Shown: positions 20,883 to 33,300 of the stretch, piece by piece
How positions within the stretch are numbered: the stretch's first letter is position 1
Layout of the letters: the number at the start of each line of letters is the position of its first letter
Assembly (NCBI RefSeq): GCF_963576675.1
Contig: NC_088916.1
Location: forward strand, 26,511,501-26,575,500
Reading direction: 5' to 3'
Origin: Euphorbia lathyris
Lineage: Eukaryota > Streptophyta > Magnoliopsida > Malpighiales > Euphorbiaceae
DNA length: 64,000 nt
Notes under the pieces: model-generated
The model's database searches: none
What the model was told of the DNA's origin: nothing
The model's input: the letters and a program-made list of their open reading frames with translations, nothing else
Translations under genes and position numbers: made by a program

Positions 20883-23876
20883 ATGGCAAAACCCCAAAAT
20901 CCTTCCGGTGTCGGAAATAACGACGACCACACCGATGAAAACCCTAAGTCTCCTCCTCAACAAGGTCAGCATGACCTAACTCCAAACAAAAACCCCAAAA
21001 CCGACCTAGCAACCTCTTCAAAGAAAAAGAAGAAGGACAAGTAGCCGAATGAGAAGTTCTTCGTCAAGGTGTACCCAAGCGTCAAGAATCATGAGGTTCT
21101 TAGATGTAGATGGTTCTCCCCAAGCTTCATAACACATGAGCAACCATTTTGTGAATGGATTGCGAAAAACGAATGGGCTGGACTCTTTTCGCTTGCTGGA
21201 AGAACCTACCCTAGGTTAGTACGTGAATTCTACTCCAACCTCTGTGTTGATGGAAGTGATGCTGACCATCTAGTCACTCACGTTAAAGGTAATAAGCTCA
21301 CCATTACCCTTTCCTATCTCGCAACCTTGCTAAACCTTCCAAACACCGGAAAGGAATTCAGGACCACTAAGGAAAAGCTTGACCACACAGCCACTTTCTG
21401 TAAACCTGCGGGACACAAAGGGGAAATACCCAGCACGTGCATGGGGCAAAACCAAAAAATGGCGCACTATATACTAACCAACTTCATCTTCCCAAAATTC
21501 AACGCAGCATCATCCGCTTCAAACTTCGAGCAGTGCTTCATTTGGCATATGCTGACCTACAACCCCCTCAACATGCCTGTATTTCTGGCAGGAGCACTCC
21601 AACAGAGTACTATCAAGCTCAGGCTGGGTTCTCTTATTACCCGAATCCTTGAAGATCACCAAATTGACTTGATAAATGAAACAGAAACGGTGGGAACTGA
21701 AATTACGGCTGCATTGTTGTTTGGGTTAGTATACAACCAACCTATCAAGCCCAAGAAGGGAAAAGGGGTTATAGAGGCAGCTCAGGGGGAAGCTGAGGGG
21801 GAAGCTCAAGAGGAAGATGATGCTGAGCTACCTCAGGAAGAAAATATCAATGTAGCCGAAGCTGCTGTCCAAACCAAGCGAGAAAAGAAACGCAAGGCAA
21901 TCCAAACCAGCTCAAAGGATGTTGATGTTGTCCCGAAGAAAATTCAGGTTGTCTCTAAGGGCAAAAAAATTGATGCTGACCAAGGTAAGTCAGCAGAGAA
22001 AAGAAAGAGGCAAGATGAGCCTGAGGAGCTAGAAAGTGAGGAAACCCCTCTGAAGAAGAAGAAGAAAACTGCTGAGCTGAGTCCAGTTGAAGCTTTTCCT
22101 CTTGGATTTGCGGTTCCTGATGATTCTCACTTTATCAGAAGCTAAGAGATTGACCTTGAGCAAACTCCTACTGATCAAGAAGCAGAAGAACTAAGCAGTG
22201 ATGAAGATCAGCATAATACTGATGAGGATATTGAGCAATATCAAGAAGCTCATACTGAGCATGAACAAACAGGGAATCTTGAGCAAGTTGACAGTCCTGC
22301 CGTACAGGATGAGATAGGTGAAGCTGAGCTCCCAGAGCAAGAAATGGTCATGGAAGGGCTCGACACTGATCTCAGAATAGAATCATCTCCTGATTCCATT
22401 CCTGCTGACCCATCACCTCCAAAGACCAGAAAGTTAAGAAGGCTTAAGAAGAAGGCCTACAAATCTCCAGCTATTGACCTCCTGGATGATTCGCCTCCGA
22501 GGGATAAAATCATGGATCTTACAACTACTCACTTTAAGTTCTTCTCATCACATCTTGAGCCCTCCATATAGGAAAACCAAGCCTCTGTTACTCATACCGA
22601 GCAACACGCCAAGACTCCAGAAAATCCAAACCAAGCCGAGCAAGAACTCGAAGTCCTAGCTGCTCAAGGAGACAAGCAAGCTAAGGAAAATCCTACTCAA
22701 CCTGAGGTGCCTCTTCCTGCACCAACTCAAGTCCATATTGAGCAGGTAACTATCTTTGCCGATCCACCTCCTTCCCATCCTATTTTGCAGAACATTGAGC
22801 AGTCAGCTCCTGCTGCTCATCCACATCAAAGTCCAGCTGCTGACCATACTGGCACTTCTACTAAAGGATAGCACCAAACACCTCCACATCAAAGTCCAAG
22901 TGCTACTACAATTCCGGCCACTGAGGTAAATCCTGAGGCACAATTTGCCTATCTCCATGCAACTGAGTCCGGACGTCGCATCATTAACTTGGCTCAACAT
23001 CTTCTCCAGGATTTAAATAACTCTCATGCCGATGCTGCTGGGTCCGCAAATGCTGAATCACAAGAGTTTTCTTCTGTCACTCAGCTTCTCAATGAGATCA
23101 AGAATCTCAAAGATTTAGTAAGTGTCATGACCTCAGTCCAAACCCAGCAACCCAAGCAAGAATCCTTTGTCAAGCTAACTGAGCTGATATTAATGATAGT
23201 GAATCACATGAATTCACTTCAAGGACAGATCAATGCCTTACCTACCATCAACACGGGCTATGCTACCTCTGCTGAGTTAGATCATTGCTTTACCAAGTTG
23301 TCTTCTGAGCTGACTGGTACTCGTGATCTTCTCTCTTCATCTTCCGAATGCACGATGGATGAAATTAGTGAAGCTGTCCGTTTTCTGAATCTGAGCAAAG
23401 AGGAGATGGAAACTGATGTGGTCAAAACCAATACTATCCTTCAGACTACTCAGAGCTTATTTAGACATGTGCGTCACACAAATGCCCAGCGTGACATTTA
23501 CGACAAGGCTGTGCTTAAAATGTACCATCAATCGTATGCCCAGCTAGCAGAAGCAATATCTTGGCTAACTAAGTCACAGGAATACATGCTCAGCATGATC
23601 AGCTCAACTATTCGCATCCCTGGTGCAGTTCTGGATGATGGAGTCCCAGTACTTGATGGGTTATTTGAAAGCACAAAGTGCCCCAAAGCCTATTCAGTCA
23701 AGCTGACTCGTGCTGCTCTTAATGATACCTTCATCCCTCCTCCGACTGATGGTGGCAAAACGGGGGAGAAAAGACAAGCTGATGGAACTCAGCAAGACAC
23801 AGGTGAAGCTTCAGGCAGTAAGCAGCGGAAAGAAAAAGGCAAAGGAAAATTGTATCAAGCTGCTCATCAAGCATAA
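20883..23876 (+). pseudogene. Element B third ORF (envelope-position protein), copy 1
   Basis: One frame of 997 codons beginning MAKPQNPSG. Residues 1-60 are hydrophilic and Pro/Lys-rich. Residues about 63-300 resemble the putative plant transposon protein domain found in such third ORFs (RLVREFYSNL; KLTITLSYLATLLNLP). Residues about 325-400 are acidic then Lys-rich with nuclear-localisation-like runs (KKKKK). A Pro/Gln-rich region and a helical, coiled-coil-like region (about 700-910) follow. I see no signal peptide or clear membrane segment, so the env label rests on position only. Stops: 21042 TAG, 22143 TAA, 22569 TAG, 22869 TAG (the last private to copy 1). Confidence 0.8.
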
Positions 23877-24364
23877 GTTAATAGGAAGCAATAGCTTAGT
23901 CACTTAGGACTTAGCTTACCCTGTATTTATGCTTGATGACTCAAATATATGTTAAGTATCCTTTCATTCAATTTGACTTAACTATATACGATGCTTATTA
24001 ATTTATGATATATGCTGACCTGTCTAAAAATTGAACAAACAAATAACTTCAAATTAAAAATACTCAGTACACACTAACTCTGATACCAAAACTATTCATT
24101 ATATCAAACTGAGTAAACATTGAACTCTTCTGAAAATTGACCTAGGTTCATCTGAAGTGAATCTTAGAAAGTCTAGGATTGAACTAAGTCAGTATAAAAC
24201 ATGAATTCTCTAATTACTCAGAAAGCTTAGAGTTAAGTTAAGACAATATATGCAATCCTTACGGGGGAGTAATTTTAGAAGAATAAAATGTAATTCAATC
24301 ATGGGGAACTTCAATACTGAGTTCCATAAATTAAATATTTTGCCAACATCAAAATGGGGGAGTT
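23877..24364 (+). other. 3' non-coding region and PPT of element B, copy 1
   Basis: AT-rich sequence after ORF3. A purine tract AAAATGGGGGAGTT directly before the LTR at 24365 is the plus-strand primer site. A second GGGGGAG lies near 24264. Confidence 0.7.
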
Positions 24365-25866
24365 TGTTGAAACACCTTTCCACAAGATTTTGATTTGACA
24401 AAATCATTTAAGTTTAATCCATGATTAAGAGACAATTAAATTTAAGTTCTTTGATTTAATTGTACTAATCCGTTTGTTCAATATTGAGTATAAATATGAA
24501 TGCAAAAAGAAATAAAGATTAAGACAGGACAAAGTCAGCATGAGAACACAACACAAGCTGAGTGAAGAGCAACTCAGCATAAGAGAAGATAAGCCATCTT
24601 CAGAACAACAGCTTCAGAATAAAGCATGATCAAAGAAGCTGAGTGAAACGAAGCTCAGCACAGAAGAAGTCTGCTCCAAGAAATAGATTCTACAGAACGA
24701 AGCTGACCATGGAAGCTGAGTGGAAAAAGAACTCAGTATGAGTATTGGTGAAAATCAAAGATAATGATTATCGAAGTTAAGCTGAGTGATCTTCAAGACA
24801 GCTTGAATGATCCGTTAGCTAAAAGACAAATTCGACAACTGTCTGCACCAATAATAGAAGCCTTGAATTACGCAAAAGCCAAATTCCAAGATGCATGGGT
24901 CAACTGTTCGATGCTATAAGACAAACTGCCGTAAGAAGACAAAGTCTGTAGGAAGAAGACAAGTCTGACGTCTGAAGAATTCAGAAGACAGGATTGGCCT
25001 GCACATCTGAAGCTGACCAGAAGTTTGTCCCCCAAAAGAGCCGTTTTGGACTCAACGAACAAATCAATTACAAATGATTTGTTCCTCACATTTCAACTAT
25101 AAAAGGGACAAAGACATCATTTGGAAGATTGCCGATTCACAGAAAATTACAAGTGAGAAAGATACAAATTAAAAGCACTCAAAAACAAGAAAGAAAACTT
25201 ACACCAACCTTCTATTCTTTGTGTAAATGCTAGATTGATTGTCTGTAATCATCTAAAGTGTTATTTATCTTAAAAGGAACAAGTTTGTGATCAATTGTAA
25301 TATTGAGAGTGTGTATGCTGAGTACTTGGTATTAAGTACTTAGTGGTAGAGAAATCTAAGTGCTGGGTTGTAGCGCTTAGTAGGAGTTGAGTAGACGAAT
25401 AGAGGAAGGTACTCTTGCATATTCAACTGCCTGTAATTGGTTTGTGCTCTACCTTTAAAGAGCTCAGTATTGGATTTTAAAAGCCCGGAGGATTCTGGGG
25501 ACTGGACGTAGGCGGAGAGGCCGAACCAGGATAAGTGATACTGAGTAATTTCTAACTCTCTTAAATATATATATATGTGAATATGTTGCTTGTTATATTT
25601 ACTCAGCATATAAACTGGTTGAAGCTGACACTGAGTAAATTGGAGTGCTGGGTTGGAAGCTGACCACAAAAGTGTCAATTCCCAACTCTCAAGTGAAACA
25701 GTCTTAGTCAGCATCTGACTAAAGCTGTCTTACATTAAGATCGGCCAAGCTGACCAAAGCTGAGTTAATAAACTCACCAAAATTATTAAGTCAGCAAGAT
25801 TAATTAGCGAAAAAGTTATATTAGTTCCTAACCCCCCCCATTGGAACTAATCACACGGGACCAACA
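24365..25866 (+). repeat. 3' LTR of element B copy 1
   Basis: 1502 bp with canonical TG start and CA end, followed by TSD cttat (25867-25871). It differs from the 5' LTR by substitutions and small indels, for example the C-run before TTGGAAC and the TA run near 25567. Confidence 0.93.
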
Positions 25867-25871
25867 CTTAT

Positions 25872-26118
25872 TAGGTCCAAAAAGCTCATTTTAGGAACTT
25901 TTTCAATTAGCTTATTGTTCCTTCTCTTTTTATGGATATTTTTACTCCTAATTAATATTCTTTAATCCCAAACAAATGCTTTACAATGTCCTTATTTGTC
26001 ATTTTACACAAACATCTATTAGCAATCAGCTAAGTTTTACCAAACAAGTTCATACAATCCGCTAGTTAAATCCGCTAACAAAAAAGGTAATCAGTTAACA
26101 TCTTATGTAATCAGCTAT
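25872..26118. repeat. Right part of the hAT-like MITE; ends at the duplication junction
   Basis: Sequence continuous with 13869-13905 before B inserted. It is cut at 26118, where the next duplication unit starts inside LINE ORF1. In copy 2 (53762-54008) the MITE continues naturally past this point, is interrupted by the Stowaway-like MITE, and resumes at 55954. Confidence 0.5.
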
Positions 26119-26119
26119 T

Positions 26120-26682
26120 ATGCGTTTCATTCCTTGGAGTCCGGGCTTTAATCCGGACTCTCACAAATCCACTTCTGCTCAAGTCTGGGTCCGATTCTAC
26201 AATCTTCCTTGGGAATTCTGGGATAAGCGGATCATGGCAAGCATTGCAAGGGCGATTGGGGTGCCCCTTCATTTTGACAAAAATACTGTGGAGGGTGAAA
26301 TGGGTCATTATGCTCGTATCGTGATTGATGTGGAGCTTTCTAAGGAAATTCAATACAAACTAAGGGTGGATACTGACACCTCAATGCATTGGATTTCCCT
26401 TGAATATGAAAGGCTTCCTGACTTATGCTCCATTTGCCATTCCATTGGTCATTCTGCTGGAGCTTGTAGGAGGAACCTTCGTCGGGAGGATCATGTTGAC
26501 ATAAAGCAAAGAAATGGGAAGCAAAAGATGGGATCTCCCGAGCCCCGAGGTAGGTCTGTTACTCGGATTTGGAAGAAGAAGCCAGGAGTTCACATTGAAA
26601 CTGGTGAAACATCTAAAGGGGCTCCTGCCAAAGGAGAGTCTGACAAGCCTAACAATTGTGACTTACAGATGGTACTTCATAG
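26120..26682 (+). pseudogene. LINE ORF1, DUF4283-like and zinc-knuckle part, cut at both ends
   Basis: Open frame entering from the duplication junction and running to the A insertion (TSD catag 26678-26682). It carries the typical plant L1 ORF1 segment VWVRFYNLPWEFWD and a CX2CX4HX4C knuckle within LCSICHSIGHSAGACRR, then a basic tail. The true N-terminus lies beyond the duplication breakpoint, so the ATG at 26120 is internal. The frame matches the downstream piece at 36165-36494. Only one copy of this segment is visible because the copy-1 equivalent lies left of the window. Confidence 0.85.
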
Positions 26683-28540
26683 TGTTGGGGTTTAGTGTCC
26701 TATAGACAATTGTTCTAGGATACAAACTTAATGTAAATGAATTGTTCTTTATATCATTTGTTTTAATGAGATATATGTTTTATAACTATATAAAGGCAAT
26801 CCCTTTTAAGCACTAAATAAAGTCTAATAAAAGGAAATCCGTAAGTTTATTTAAAGTGATTATAAAGTGTTCATACAAGCATGAAGTGAGACAAAACTTT
26901 ATAATAAACTGATAAACTTAAAACCACCCCAAGTCAAGTGATATGTTTAGGATTGATATATCACTGTTGAGACTTGCATGTAACAATGTCTTCTGTCCGA
27001 TAGAAAGCTGATCTCACAAGCTTCATATATACAGATATCTGGACAGTTACATGGATCCGATGAAAAGTAGTTCATTAGGATTGGGGATCCGATTTGAGAT
27101 AACAGGATGGGTAGATTCATCCTTGTCACCTATTCATCTCATTGGTATTAATAGGTATAACTAATCCTCAGATTCAAAGGAATATTAATTGGTATTCTGG
27201 ATTACGGAATGTGACGCTTTGACTCTGGTGTAACACGATCCTTAACAGAGATGACTCTAGGGTATGAACAGTAGACGTTGGGTATCACAGGAAGTGATTG
27301 CAGGATCGTTATATATTGGATTGAGCATTTATGACTCCCGATAAATGGGAGATACATCTAAGGATCGCTTGTGGAAGACTCGACTCTAAATCCTTGCAAG
27401 GTGATAGCTTAAGACTTGAAATACAGATTTCACTTAACCTATCTATTTGAGTTGACTCAGCCTGTACAAGTAAAACGAACGTCTCGCTATATGTGACTTG
27501 ACATCATCCATAGACATAAGATTCAGTTCAAGGATGTAGTTGATAAAGGATCGAATTATACTGTAACTAATACGGAAAGGTTAACGACAGAATCAACCTG
27601 TCTTCTTATAGCTCTGGGGGAATGATTACGGACTTGCTAATCACATACTCTGTACATCATTCTGCTATGCAAAGATTAAATATAATTCTTTGAAAATTAT
27701 TTAATAACGTTGCATACGGTTAGAAGCAATAAGAACCTAATGGGTCACACATAAGACTTGGAACCTAAAAGAGAGATAGATGTTAATTAATTGATGGAAG
27801 CCCAATTGAGCCCAATAAGGCCCATGGACCAAAGGGGGGTCGAAATTCATGTAGTGAAATACATGAATAATTAATTTGATTTTGTTAATCCTAATTAGAT
27901 TAGGATTATGAATTAAATTAATTAAGAGATAAATAAGTTAGGAGTTTTAATTAGATTATAATACTCCTATTATTATCCAATAAGGTTATTATTATTATCA
28001 TTAATATATTAAATATATAATGAGATAATAATTAGGAATTCTATTCCGAATTGAATTCCTATTCAGTAACCTAATTCTATCTAACTAGGGATTAGATACA
28101 AGAGATTATAAATACCCCTCCCCTAGGATTTTCGAAACCCACTAGTGCAAACCCTAGAGTGATTTTCGAAATCCCTATAGTGCAAGAGAGAGAAAATTTC
28201 GACACCCCCAGTTCGAGGACGAGATTTTCTACGCCTTCCTTCCGATCAATTAATTTCATCTATTTCTTTTATCCTTGATCTTGTGTTGATTAATTAGAGG
28301 CAATCTACTTTGGTTGCTATTCAACGGTTGATTCTAAATTAATCTTCCCGTGTTTTATTTCGTGCTTGGGAACTCGGAGAAGAGTTGTGGGCACTTCATT
28401 AACAACGGTAGATTGATCATCAAAAGGTAATTCTTCTTATCCCTCTTTATATGAAATAACGATTAACGGATCCTAGGGTTAATGGAAATAGGTTAAAAAA
28501 TTTATATTTCCGCTGCTATACCTTAGCCTAATTTCCAACA
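26683..28540 (+). repeat. 5' LTR of element A copy 2
   Basis: TGTTGGGG...CCAACA. TATA box at 28107-28114; splice-donor-like AAAAG/GTAAT with its GT at 28427. Three GCCCA motifs lie around 27800-27825. Perfect inverted repeats with 9- and 10-bp stems lie at about 27845-27868 and 27886-27908. Confidence 0.95.
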
Positions 28541-28854
28541 GTGGTATCAGAGACATCGTTAAATCCGTTATTTCATATATGAAAATTTAGAAGTTTTTCA
28601 ATAGGATTGAATAAATATGTATAGTTAGGATTAATTAACAAATTGTTTTGATTAATTGATTCTAAAGATAAATAAGTTTTAATTAATTGTTAATTAAAAT
28701 AGATTATGCGTATGTTCCTAATTATTTTGGTTGATAATCATTATAATGAAATCTATTAGTTTTATAGTTAGATTGATAAAATCAGTTTTATTAATTCTAA
28801 AGATAAAACGGAAATCTATAGTAGTTTTCCTATTTTCTGAAAATCGTTTTAGAA

Positions 28855-28894
<40 letters not shown>

Positions 28895-30355
28895 AAATTG
28901 TTATTATATAAAAAAAATACGACAGCATCCCGAGTCGCGCCTCGCGGCGCGACTGGCCGCTGTGTCGCGACGCCTGGCTTGCGACAGCGGCGGTTCAGCC
29001 GTCCTAGGGCTGCTGCCAATCGGCAGCAGCCCACTCTCGGGCCCGGCCCGAGACCCACTTGAATTTTAAATTGTTTAAAATCGGTTTTTATATATTTTAA
29101 ATATATATGTTTCAGAAATTGATAGTTTTCTGTTTTGATTATCGAATGAAAATTTGTTTAAAAGTTGTTTTACCAATTTGCAAATCAAAATGTTAAATGA
29201 ATTAAAATCAAAATAATTGGGACGTGCATAATTAAAGTTTTGTATAGTTATATTAATCTAAAAATTAATATAAAAGATACGAAACTATTAGAAGTAAAAT
29301 TGGATGAAAGTTAATTTGATAAGTTAATGTGATTAAAATAAATATTACATAAGATAGTTATGTAATCAACCAATTAAATTTATTTAATTGAGTCTATGCA
29401 TGTTTGGAGTTATGGACATATTTGGACCCTCTTTTAGTTTTTTAGTATTTTTGAAATAGGGCCTGCGAGTCCTGCCTTTCTACTATCTATTGTAATTTCT
29501 CCTCTCATCTGATTCCCTTCAATTCAATTGAAGTTTTCTTTAGTAGTATAGAAATTAATATGTAATTTCAAGGCGCCATGGAAAAGACGGAGGACCTAAA
29601 GAGAAATATGTAATAGTTAGTATTTCCTTAGGTTTGCCCTTTTATTCCGTCTCTGGCTCGACGGAATAATTTAGATGATATGTCCATAACGCCAATGTAT
29701 GTGAATGTATGTGTCTGATGTATGCTAAAGCAAATCAAGACTAAGTTAGATTATGAGACCTAAAATAAAAGCCCTCATTAAAAAGTTAAGTAAATAAACA
29801 AGTTATTAAAATCGGTTGCCCCTCCCTAATATTATAATTCAGCCGGCAGTACTGGGGGCCTTTGGGTTGTTGAGCAAACTCAAGCTCGGGGTCTTACGGT
29901 AACACCTGAATTATCGAAAATTACTTTTTATGAATATGGGGTAATACTTAAATTAGATTATGATAATTGGATGAGCAAACTCATGTTCTCATAAACTAAT
30001 GGGCAAGATGGTTGGGATTAATGTGAATAGCATATTAGTTACTAATGTGGTTAGTAACCCAATAACCTAGGAATCACATTAAAGATGTGATTGATTACAT
30101 GAATCTACCTAACGAATGAGACTAGCTTGTTGAGCAAACTCAAGGCGAAATCTCAGGAGTTAGGATCCTAGCTCACTAAAGGATTTGTGAAATTCTTCGA
30201 ATTAATATGGAGGGCTATTAATTTGGCAAAATAGTGGGAGCAATCTAAAATAAACTAAAAGGCCTATAATTTTAGATTGATATACTTTAAGCAAATGAAT
30301 GACATACGTTTACTCTTTCTCACTCTCAGGTTTAATTAAACACACTCTTAAAATC
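28541..30355 (+). other. Structured 5' leader of element A copy 2
   Basis: Same architecture as 700-2503. The TA run at 28858-28890 is longer than in copy 1. Perfect hairpins in the GC island are at 28933-28954, 29007-29032 and 29035-29053; the 10-bp hairpin is at 29642-29669; the CAAA-loop hairpins are at 29870-29883, 29971-29984 and 30130-30143. The possible splice acceptor CAG ends at 30329. Confidence 0.75.
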
Positions 30356-33300
30356 ATGACTAACACTAATCTGCAAAACATTCTTACCGATAACAAATTG
30401 AATGGTTCAAACTTCACCGACTGGTATCGCAACCTCAAAATTGTTTTGAAGTTCGAGAGGAAAGGGTATGTACTTGATACACCGATACCCCCTTACCCAA
30501 CGGATGATGCTCCCTACCAAGAATTTTATGCTTACTTGAAGCATAAATCTGATGACGATCAAACGGGAGACATCATACTTGCATCCTTGACACCGGAAGT
30601 AAAAAGGCAACTACATTCAGATATGGATGCCTATTCCATGGTCAAGCACCTAAAAGAGTTATTTGAGAATGAAACTCGGTGCGAGCGCTTCGAAATAACA
30701 AAGGAGTTATATAAAAGCAAGATGCAGGTGGGCACATCTGTAATGGCACATTGTGCCAAGATGATCAGCCTTATCACCAAGTTTTCTTGTATTGGAGATG
30801 CGATGGACCATAAACTAAGTGAAAACTTACTTCTTCAGTCCCTCCCCGAGAGTTACTCACAGTTCATCATGAACTACCAAATGAGTGGCTTGCAAACCTC
30901 TCTTGTAGAGCTTGCACATATGCTCGAGTCAGTCGAGCCCATTATAAAATAAAACGAGGAGATACTGGCCCTTGCTATTGAAGGATCAAGAAAAAGGAAA
31001 GGGATCTCTCCCAATCCAAATCATCTTGATAAAGGAAAGGAGGCTATGCTCACCGAAACGAAGGGAAAGGAATTAAAGAAGCCCAAAGGAAAGTGCTACT
31101 ATTGTGGTGACTTGGGGCATTGGAAGAGGAACTGCATGGAGTACCTAATCTTCCACGAGAAGGAAAATGACGGTGCTTCAGCATCTGGTATGTTTTATAT
31201 TCAAATAAATACAGTTTCACAGTCTGAATCTTGGGTACTTGATACCGGATGTGGATCTTATATTTGTACAAATATGCAGGAGCTAAAACAGACTAAGGAA
31301 CTAAAGAAAGGAAGCATAAACTTGTGAGTGGGAAATGGAGCAAGAGTTGCCGCCCTCGCAATTGGAGATTATGTTTTGAATTTGCCCTTTAGGCTTGTAA
31401 TAGAATTAAAGAATTGTTTATACGTTCCGCAAATGTCTCGTAACATTATTTCTATTAGTCGTTTTGTTGACGACGGTTTTCATATTTCAATAAAAGACAA
31501 GAGTTGCAATTTTTATAAAGATTCGATCTTTTATTTTTCAGGAATATCACAAAATGGGATTTATGTGTTAGATGACAAAATTCCTGTTTTTGCAATTGAT
31601 ACCAAAAGACATAAGCTAGATAATTCAACTTACTTGTGGCATTGTCGTTTAGGCCATATAAACAAGAGACGCATGCTAAAGCTACATTCAGATGGGCTTA
31701 TAGATCCAATCGATCCCGAATCATTGGAAACATGTGAATCATGTTTAAAAGGTAAAATGACAAAGACACCCTTTAGCAATAAAGGTGAGCGTGTATCAGA
31801 CACTCTAGGACTCATTCATTCAGATGTATGCGGTCCTATGTCAGTCCAAGCAAAAGGAGGATTTAGATTCTTCATAAGCTTCATAGATGACCATACCCGA
31901 TATGGTTACATCTACTTGATGAAGCACAAATCAGAAGCTTTTGAGAAATTCAAATGCTTCAAGATTGAAGTAGAAAATCAATTAGGAAAGAAAATAAAGA
32001 CGCTTCGATCTGATCGAGGTGGCGAATATCTTTCAAATAATTTTCTGAATTATCTAACTGAATGTTGGATATGCTCACAATGGACACCTCCCTATACACC
32101 ACAACACAATGGTGTATCCGAGAGGAGAAACCATACCCTACTAGATATGGTACGATCCATAATGAGCATGGCCTTACTTCCAAAGACGTTCTGGGGCTTT
32201 GCCTTAGAAACTGCCCTCTTCACCCTAAACCGAGTACCAACTAAATCCGCTAGTTTCACACCATATGAATTGTTCGTTGGTAGGAAACCTGTGTTCTCAT
32301 TCATGAGAGTATGGGGTTGTTCATCATTTGTCAAACGCATTGCGTCCGACAAACTAGATTCGAAATCTGATAAATGTTTCTTCATTGGATACCCTAAGGA
32401 AACTGTGGGATATTACTTCTATCATCCAGATGATCAGAAAGTGATAGTATCCAAACATGCAACCTTCTTAAAGAAAGAGTTTCTCGAAGAAACACAAAAG
32501 GGAAGCATGATTGAACTTGACGAAGTTCAAGAAGAAGAAACACCGACTGAAACAACGGAGGCGGTTGAGGTACCCGAAGTAGTCCCATTAGATGAGACTC
32601 CAGTGCCACCTATTCGTAGATCACAAAGAGTTCGTGAACTCCCAGTTAGATATGGTTTTCTAGTGGGAGATGATAATGAGGTTCTCGTGTTAGACGACGA
32701 ACCCGAAAACTACGAAGAGGCTCTTACTAGTCCAGATTCTAAAGCATGGCTTGAGGCCATGGATTCTGAAATGGATTCCATGTATACTAACCAAGTATGG
32801 ACTTTGGTTGATCCACCCGAAGGGATAAAACCCATTGGGTGCAGATGGATCTTAAAAAAGAAGACAGACATGGATGGAAAGGTTAGCACCTACAAAGCTA
32901 GGTTAGTAGCGAAAGGATATCGTCAGAAGCAAGGAATTGATTATGACGAAACTTTCTCTCCTGTGGCTATGTCCAAATCAATCAGAATCATGCTTGCAAT
33001 TGCCGCTCACTTCGATTATGAGATTTGGCAAATGGATGTGAAAACAGCTTTCCTAAACGGAAACCTGCTTGAGGATGTATATATGATGCAGCCTGAAGGT
33101 TTCATATCGAAGGATGCAAATAAAGTTTGCAAACTTCAGATATCCATTTATGGACTCAAGCAAGCATCAAGAAGCTGGAATAAGCATTTTGACGAAACCA
33201 TAAAACAATTTGGTTTCGAACAAAATTGCGAAGAAGCTTGCATTTACAAGAAAGCAAGTGGGAGCTCTATAGCATTTCTCATACTATATGTGGACGATAT

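Larger units (their letters stand above)
13906..25866 (+). mobile_element. SIRE/Maximus-like copia element B, copy 1 (complete, TSD cttat)
   Basis: 5' LTR 13906-15399, internal 15400-24364, 3' LTR 24365-25866. The 5-bp TSD cttat is at 13901-13905 and 25867-25871. The primer-binding site TGGTATCAGAGC (initiator-Met) starts at 15402. Order is gag, PR, INT, RT, RNase H, then a long third ORF after pol. That order, the size of about 12 kb and the long gag with a coiled region point to the SIRE/Maximus lineage. The first TG of the 5' LTR has become TT. GCTGA[C/G] motifs are present throughout. Confidence 0.95.
1..26118. repeat. Tandem segmental duplication, copy 1 (left end outside window)
   Basis: This block is repeated in the same orientation at 26119-54008. 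Alignment offset is 27841 at the window start, 27852 after a TA-repeat length change, 27897 after a 45-bp indel, 27900 after the LINE poly-A, and 27890 at the right end. Homology stops abruptly: after 26118 copy 1 runs into LINE ORF1, while copy 2 after 54008 runs on into a Stowaway-like MITE. Copy 1 should begin about 1.7 kb left of the window. Substitutions are rare (about 4 in 1858 bp of the A 3' LTR). Confidence 0.95.

Noticed and set aside
20883..23876. Calling element B ORF3 a true envelope gene
   Set aside because: No signal peptide, transmembrane anchor or fusion-like features are visible; only the position after pol supports the label.
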